DNA of 64,000 nt. Origin: Candidatus Saccharicenans sp. Lineage in GTDB: Bacteria > Acidobacteriota > Aminicenantia > Aminicenantales > Saccharicenantaceae. The notes under the pieces are model-generated. The model had not been told where the DNA came from, did not search any database, and was given only the letters and a program-made list of their open reading frames with translations. Positions 58,963-64,000 of the stretch are shown piece after piece (within the stretch, counting starts at the first letter, position 1; every line of letters begins with the position of its first letter). Both the position numbers and the translations under genes were made by a program. The stretch covers positions 310,001-374,000 of the forward strand of contig JASEIU010000003.1 of the NCBI GenBank assembly GCA_030017715.1, written 5' to 3'.

Positions 58963-60090
58963 TTAGAAGAGGAGGGGGCGAATCCGGGCGGCGTAGGCTT
59001 CGCTGGCCGCATCGGGCGTCTCAATGATTATATCCTCGGGCGATTTGACGCCGAGGCCCAGTTCGGCCGCCCTCGCTATCTGTTCCTGCTCAAACACTTT
59101 CGGCTTCATTATGGCCTCATTGGAGCCGAGCTCTTTCAGGATGGCCACAGCCACGGCATCAATGGCCACGCGATCCACGCCGGCCAGGAAAACATAAGCT
59201 TCCTTGCGCGGGCCGCTCATCGGCCCCTGGTCGACAAAGGCCACCAGTCCATCCAGAATAACGAAGGTCGGCTTATAGGCATAATTAATCTCGGCGATCA
59301 TCCGGCGCTGGTGCGGCGAGGAGTGAAGCTCACGCATATAGGTATGCCCTTTGCGAGGGACGATGCCGACCGAATTTTTTAGCGACATGGTGAATACCCC
59401 GCCGAAGCCGTGGGTCTTCAGACAACAGGTGGAGATGAGGGCTTCGGCTTCCACCACCGGTCGGGCCACCAGAAAGCCGTCCTGCCAGTGGGAACCGGGC
59501 GGGGTAATTTTTAGGTAACCTTCCGGACCGAGTTCGTCAAAGTTCAGCAGGCGGGCATCAAAGGAAGCGGCCAGCTCTGGGATGCCTTTTTTATCAAAGA
59601 CCTTTTCGGTAGGCTCAGGCCCGCTGCGGTCGCCGATGGTCAGCTCTTTAGCGCCGGCCTTGCGCAGCTCGTTGAGTATTTCTTTCAGGGTGTCGTTGTG
59701 GGTTGAACCGGGTGTTTCGTCGGAAGTGTTGAAGTTTGGCTTAACCAGGACTCTTTTTCCTTTGAAGGGCTTGGTCTCCTTGAAAAAGGCGAAGGCTTTG
59801 CGCACTCCGTCGGCCCGGTCTTCTGTGCGGATCAGAAGGACACGGGACTTGCCGGCGGGAGCCAGCGGGTCGCGGGGGAAAACATCTGTCACGGAAACTC
59901 GGCCAGCGCGGATATTAGCACCGGCGGCCGGATTTCCAGATCTAGATAAGGAAAAGTAAGAAGATAAATCAGCGCCGTTAGCTGCTGAAAGCAGTGCTTT
60001 CCCGCCCAGCGCAGAAAAGCCAACCAGGCCGAGGCTGGTCATTAAAAAATTCCTCCTGTTTATTTCCTTTGATTTCTGTTTCTCCGACAT
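58963..60090 (-). CDS. DUF362 domain protein with Tat-like signal
   Basis: NRRNFLMTSLGLVGFSALGG signal; VLVKPNFNTSDETPGSTHNDTLKEILNELRKAGAKELTIGDRSGP; STCCLKTHGFGGVFTMSLKNSVGIVPR. Confidence 0.88.
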   Translation of the reverse strand: MSEKQKSKEINRRNFLMTSLGLVGFSALGGKALLSAANGADLSSYFSLSRSGNPAAGANIRAGRVSVTDVFPRDPLAPAGKSRVLLIRTEDRADGVRKAFAFFKETKPFKGKRVLVKPNFNTSDETPGSTHNDTLKEILNELRKAGAKELTIGDRSGPEPTEKVFDKKGIPELAASFDARLLNFDELGPEGYLKITPPGSHWQDGFLVARPVVEAEALISTCCLKTHGFGGVFTMSLKNSVGIVPRKGHTYMRELHSSPHQRRMIAEINYAYKPTFVILDGLVAFVDQGPMSGPRKEAYVFLAGVDRVAIDAVAVAILKELGSNEAIMKPKVFEQEQIARAAELGLGVKSPEDIIIETPDAASEAYAARIRPLLF

Positions 60091-60134
60091 GACAAATCCC
60101 TCCTCATGGATTCACTGCTATTTTACCAAAAAAC

Positions 60135-60654
60135 GGGGGACACAATACTAATTCACCAATTTTCGGCCGGGTTCCCCTCTTCAGTATTACCGCAGATAGA
60201 GCAAGGCTTTTAGCCGATCAGCCGGTTATGTTAATTATTAATCCCGTTTCTGTGCTGCAGCTCACGGAAATAAAACGCCCCCCGAAGTATCGCACCTGAT
60301 ATTGAATGCCCAAATATCCGGGGAGGCAATCTATCTATATTTCCTATTTTTTTCAAAACCGGGGAAACATTGCGACCACAATATATTTTATTTTTACAAT
60401 ATATTTTCATCATATTTTTCGTATTTTTCATACTTTAAGATAATTAACCCAGAAAAAAGCCCGGGGAGGAAAAGCGCGCGGGTTCTTATCACCTGATCAC
60501 CTGCTCTTTTCCAGGCTTCCAGGGGATGGGCAACACTGAAAGTTTTCACTTCTTCCAGGCACAATTCCGAGTGATAACGCCGGGGACCCAAGCATCTCAA
60601 GAGCGCTGCGTTGAGCAGCAACATATGAAAGAAGGGACACTTTAAGGTGTCCCC
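60135..60654. repeat. Long interspersed repeat, copy C (~520 bp)
   Basis: Same as copies A/B but with only one left-end GGGGGACACAATACTAATTCACCAATTTT unit. Confidence 0.95.
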
Positions 60655-60722
60655 TCTTATTATATATAATGGGTATGAGTCTGAAAGACCCCTCCGTCAC
60701 CCGGGTTTAAGAGCGTTTAAGG

Positions 60723-61703
60723 ATGTCCCGCAAAATGAAGAGAAAAGATTTCCTGAAGCTGGCATTCGGTGGATTAGTCGGGGTGCGGCTGGGCGATATT
60801 GCAAAAGAGGTATCCAGTCATGGCATCAATCCTCACCACAATTACCAGAAAGATAAGGCCCAGACTGAACAGACTGAAAGTTACAATACCGCGCTGGCCA
60901 AGAAACTTCCCCGGTTTACAGAACTCGGTAAGACAGGAATAAGAGTTTCCACCATTGGCTTCGGAGTCTCGCGGACGATGGAGCCCGCCCTGGTGGAGGC
61001 GGTTGTTGAGGCTGGCATAAATTTTATGGACACCGGTCGGTCATATTTTCGCGGGCAGAATGAAATCATGCTGGGCAAGGCCGTGGCCGGAAAACGGAAA
61101 GAAATTGTCATCCAGTCGAAGCTCCGGGTGAATCTTTCAGTCGACAGATTAAATTCAAAGGAAGACATTTCCCGGGCAGTTAAGGAAATGGAACAATCGC
61201 TCCAGGCCAGCCTCAAGGCGCTCGGAACCGATTACCTCGACCTGTTGTTGATCCACGGCGCCGAAGAACCGGCGATTATTCATCACCAGGAAATCATGAG
61301 ATTCTTCGAGGAGCAAAAACGAAAAGGACTGATACGGGCCGATGGCTTTTCCTGTCACCTGAACCAGGTGAGGTTGCTTCAGGAAGAAAACAGGGTCAGG
61401 TTCTACGACGTCATTATGACCACTTACAACCATGGCGGATATTATGTCCACATGAATACCGGGCGGAGGAGCAGCTGGGACCAGGTGGCCCTGGAACGAG
61501 AGATGCGCCAGGCCCGGGAAAGAGGGGTCGGTCTGGTGGCCATGAAAACCTGTTCAGCAGGCCCTTTTGCTCCCGCCTCCGATATTAAACCCAGTTATGC
61601 CCGGGCCTTGAAATGGATACTGGAGCGAAACGTGGTTCATACTATGGCCGTAGCCATGGCCAGCTTCGAACAGATAAGAGAAAATCTTCTGGCCTGGCAA
61701 TAA
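60723..61703 (+). CDS. Aldo/keto reductase with Tat-like N-terminus
   Basis: MKRKDFLKLAFGGLVG; LPRFTELGKTGIRVSTIGFGVSRTMEPALVEAVVEAGINFMDTGRSYFRGQNEIMLGKAVAGKRKEIVIQSKL; DYLDLLLIHGAEEP. Confidence 0.88.
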   Translation: MSRKMKRKDFLKLAFGGLVGVRLGDIAKEVSSHGINPHHNYQKDKAQTEQTESYNTALAKKLPRFTELGKTGIRVSTIGFGVSRTMEPALVEAVVEAGINFMDTGRSYFRGQNEIMLGKAVAGKRKEIVIQSKLRVNLSVDRLNSKEDISRAVKEMEQSLQASLKALGTDYLDLLLIHGAEEPAIIHHQEIMRFFEEQKRKGLIRADGFSCHLNQVRLLQEENRVRFYDVIMTTYNHGGYYVHMNTGRRSSWDQVALEREMRQARERGVGLVAMKTCSAGPFAPASDIKPSYARALKWILERNVVHTMAVAMASFEQIRENLLAWQ

Positions 61704-62140
61704 AAAGCTGGGGACACAATAATCACTCCCCAATTTCCCGAACGAGCTTCATTCTCCTCAAAGGAAAAAATGCCCCATGATTTTGCAGATATTTTTTCGA
61801 GCTTTTCCCGGCGGCAATGATATCAGAAAAATTAATCAGAAAAATAAAATTGCGGCCAATAATTCCTGTTTTTGTTTGGAAAGCCGGGGAAAAGACTCCT
61901 TCGGCTTTTTATCAGGACAGACAACGCCGGAAGGAGAAAACCTCCGGAGAGAAATTTGAGGCGTTTCCTGTCGACTTAGCTTTTCTGCAAAAATCTCGAT
62001 ACTTAAGCGAGAAAAGCATTCGAATAATCGTAAGTGTTCGGGACACTAGAAGGTGTCCCCTTTTTGGCCTGGAAAGCTGGCTGATAACTAACTGATATCA
62101 AATATTTTATAAACTAAGCGGGATGCGGCAGGAGAAAAAA

Positions 62141-62161
62141 AGGGGACACTAGAAGGTGTCC
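62141..62161 (-). terminator. Palindrome abutting the M3 peptidase stop codon; probable intrinsic terminator
   Basis: Read on -: TAG then GGACACCTTCTAGTGTCCCC followed by TTTTTTT. Confidence 0.7.
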
Positions 62162-64000
62162 CTAAAGGAGGCCGCGCCGCTTGAGCATCGGCTCGACTTT
62201 CGGCTCCCGGCCCCGGAACTCCACATACAGGGTCATCGGGTCCTCACTGCCGCCCCGGGCCAGAATATTTTCCCGGAAAGCCCTCGCCGTCTCGGCATCG
62301 AACAATCCTTTTTCCTTGAAAGCCTCAAAGGCATCGGCATCCAGAACTTCAGCCCAGATGTAACTGTAATAGCCGGCTGAATAGCCACCGGCAAAAATAT
62401 GGCTGAAATAAGGGCTCCGGTAGCGCACGACAATTTCTGGAATCAAACCGATCCTGACCAGCGAGCGGTTCTCAAAATCCATCACCTCTTCTGTCTTAAC
62501 CGGTTCGGTCAGTATATGCCAATCCAGGTCCAGATAGCTGGCCGCCATGTATTCAACCGTGATGAAACCCTGATTGAAATGCTGGGCGTTTTTGATTTTG
62601 GCCACCAGCTCGTCGGGGATGGGTTCGCCGGTCTGATAATGCCTGGCAAAAAGCTTGAGGAATTCAGGCTCGGCCACCCAGTTTTCCATGATCTGCGACG
62701 GCAGCTCGACAAAATCGCTCGGGACATTGGTCCCGGTGAGCCTCAGGTAGGCGCACTCGGAAAGCAGTCCGTGCAGGGCATGCCCGAACTCATGGAACAG
62801 AGTGTTGACTTCCTCCCAGCTCAGAAGCGACGGCTGCTCCGGCGTGGACTTGGTGAAATTGCCGCAATTTATGATCAAAGGAGCGATCCTCTGGCCGTCC
62901 ACTTTGTAGGTGTCTCGAAGAGCATTCATCCAGGCTCCAGCCCCTTTGGAAGCTCGCGGGAAATAATCGGTATAAAGCAAGCCCACATGTCGGCCATCGG
63001 CTTCTTTGACCTCGAAAACGCGAACGTCCGGGTGATAGACCGGAATGTCCTTTCGCTCCTCAAAGTTCAGACCGAAAAGCTTGCTGGCCAGCAGGAAAAC
63101 ACCGTCGATGACGTTTTCAAGTTTGAAATAAGGACGAAGCATCTCCTCGTCAAGGGCGTATTTCTGCTTGCGCAGTTTTTCGGCATAATACCACCAGTCC
63201 CAGGGTTCAAGCTTGAAATTCGCGCCCTCGGCTTTGATGAGCTTTTGGAGCTCGGCGGCTTCTTCCCTGGCTCGCTTGAGGGCCGGCTTCCAGACCTGGT
63301 CGAGGAACTTATAAACATTCCCGGGCGTTTTGGCCATTTTCTCTTCCAGGACATAATCTGCCCAGGTCTTGTAGCCAAGCAGTCCGGCTTTTTCGATTCT
63401 CAGGGCGATGGTCCTGGCCACCAGAGCTTTATTGTCATATTCGTTGCCGTTGTTGCCGCGGTTGATGTAAGCCTGGAAGATTTTTTCCCGGAGCTCGCGG
63501 CGCGGTGAATACTGCAGGAAAGGAATCAGGCTGGGCTTGTGCAGGGTGAACACCCATTTGCCCTCCAGGCCCCGCTCCTTAGCCGCTTCGGCAGCCGCAG
63601 TCACCACGTTCGGGGGCAGCCCTTCCAGGTCAGCCGGATTTTCGATAACCAGAGTGAAGGCGTTGGTTTCCTTGAGCACATTTTCGGCAAACTTCAGCTC
63701 GAGAACCGCCAGTTCCTGGTTGATTTCCTTGAGTCGGGCCTTTTTGGCTTCGTCGAGCCTGGCGCCCGCCCGGACAAAGTCTTTATAAAATCGTTCGAGA
63801 AGCTGTTTCTGCTCGGGATTAAGGGAGAGCTGACCACGCTGGTCATAGACCTCCTGAATGCGGGCAAAGAGCCTGGCATTGAGAAAAATTTCATCATAAT
63901 GAGCTGAAAGCGTAGGAGCCAGCTCCTGGGCCACGGCTTGCAACTCATCGCTGGTATGGGCCGAAAGCAGGTTTTCCAGGACCTTTTCCGCCCGGTCGAG
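62162..64000 (-). CDS. M3 family metallopeptidase (peptidyl-dipeptidase Dcp-like), N-terminus beyond window
   Basis: HEXXH motif NTLFHEFGHALHGLLSECAYLRLTGTNVPSDFVELPSQIMENW; frame stays open to 64000 (LDRAEKVLENLLSAHTSDELQAVAQELAPTLS). Confidence 0.92.
   Translation of the reverse strand, partial: LDRAEKVLENLLSAHTSDELQAVAQELAPTLSAHYDEIFLNARLFARIQEVYDQRGQLSLNPEQKQLLERFYKDFVRAGARLDEAKKARLKEINQELAVLELKFAENVLKETNAFTLVIENPADLEGLPPNVVTAAAEAAKERGLEGKWVFTLHKPSLIPFLQYSPRRELREKIFQAYINRGNNGNEYDNKALVARTIALRIEKAGLLGYKTWADYVLEEKMAKTPGNVYKFLDQVWKPALKRAREEAAELQKLIKAEGANFKLEPWDWWYYAEKLRKQKYALDEEMLRPYFKLENVIDGVFLLASKLFGLNFEERKDIPVYHPDVRVFEVKEADGRHVGLLYTDYFPRASKGAGAWMNALRDTYKVDGQRIAPLIINCGNFTKSTPEQPSLLSWEEVNTLFHEFGHALHGLLSECAYLRLTGTNVPSDFVELPSQIMENWVAEPEFLKLFARHYQTGEPIPDELVAKIKNAQHFNQGFITVEYMAASYLDLDWHILTEPVKTEEVMDFENRSLVRIGLIPEIVVRYRSPYFSHIFAGGYSAGYYSYIWAEVLDADAFEAFKEKGLFDAETARAFRENILARGGSEDPMTLYVEFRGREPKVEPMLKRRGLL

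Noticed and set aside
55734-60654. CRISPR-like interpretation of the recurring GGGGACACAATACTAATTCACC unit
   Set aside because: Units are not regularly spaced with unique spacers; they are parts of long near-identical repeats and palindromes, and no cas genes are present.
55980-60700. The long repeats as decayed RAYT/IS200-type transposase genes
   Set aside because: No HUH motif or other Y1_Tnp signature was seen in any frame of the repeats; kept only as possible non-autonomous elements.
62399-63508. 369-aa + strand ORF opposite the M3 peptidase
   Set aside because: Antisense to a clear HEFGH metallopeptidase; no domain recognised.
1-64000. tRNA, rRNA or riboswitch genes
   Set aside because: None recognised by eye; a covariance-model scan (tRNAscan-SE/Infernal) would be needed to exclude them formally.

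Overview
This 64 kb window is bacterial chromosome. It looks like an Aminicenantes/Acidobacteriota-type anaerobe, but that is inference from gene content only. No rRNA, tRNA or CRISPR was recognised. It has four zones. (1) 1-19.4 kb: a catabolic locus for a sulfated, probably fucose-containing glycan. It holds an SSS symporter (truncated by the window edge and missing from the ORF track), two paralogous ROK regulators, a LamG protein, an anaerobic sulfatase maturase, a Cys-type sulfatase, a TonB-dependent receptor, a GH95 alpha-fucosidase and an S9 peptidase. (2) 20.9-45.3 kb: surface polysaccharide biosynthesis. A UDP-sugar dehydrogenase and a MurJ-like flippase lie on +. A ~20 kb run of genes lies on -, combining Wbp-type diacetamido-uronic acid genes and Pgl-type bacillosamine genes with Wzx/Wzy, glycosyltransferases, CapA, CapK-like and WbpG-like genes. 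This run includes a frameshifted wecB and two stretches of decayed genes. (3) 45.3-55.6 kb: C1 peptidase, small membrane/Zn-ribbon genes, a TIGR04076-like protein, a two-component-propeller/GGDEF protein, and a GlmS with an unusual Ser/Pro/Ala insertion. (4) 55.6-64 kb: radical SAM/B12, DUF362, aldo/keto reductase and M3 peptidase genes separated by three copies of a 0.52-0.62 kb repeat. The strongest unexplained signal is a family of GGGGACA...TGTCCCC palindromes. They sit 0-12 bp after the stop codon of at least eight genes, some followed by a T-run like an intrinsic terminator. They also form three tandem ~69-bp hairpins and bound the long repeats. They were not seen in the glycan-catabolic locus or the polysaccharide operon.
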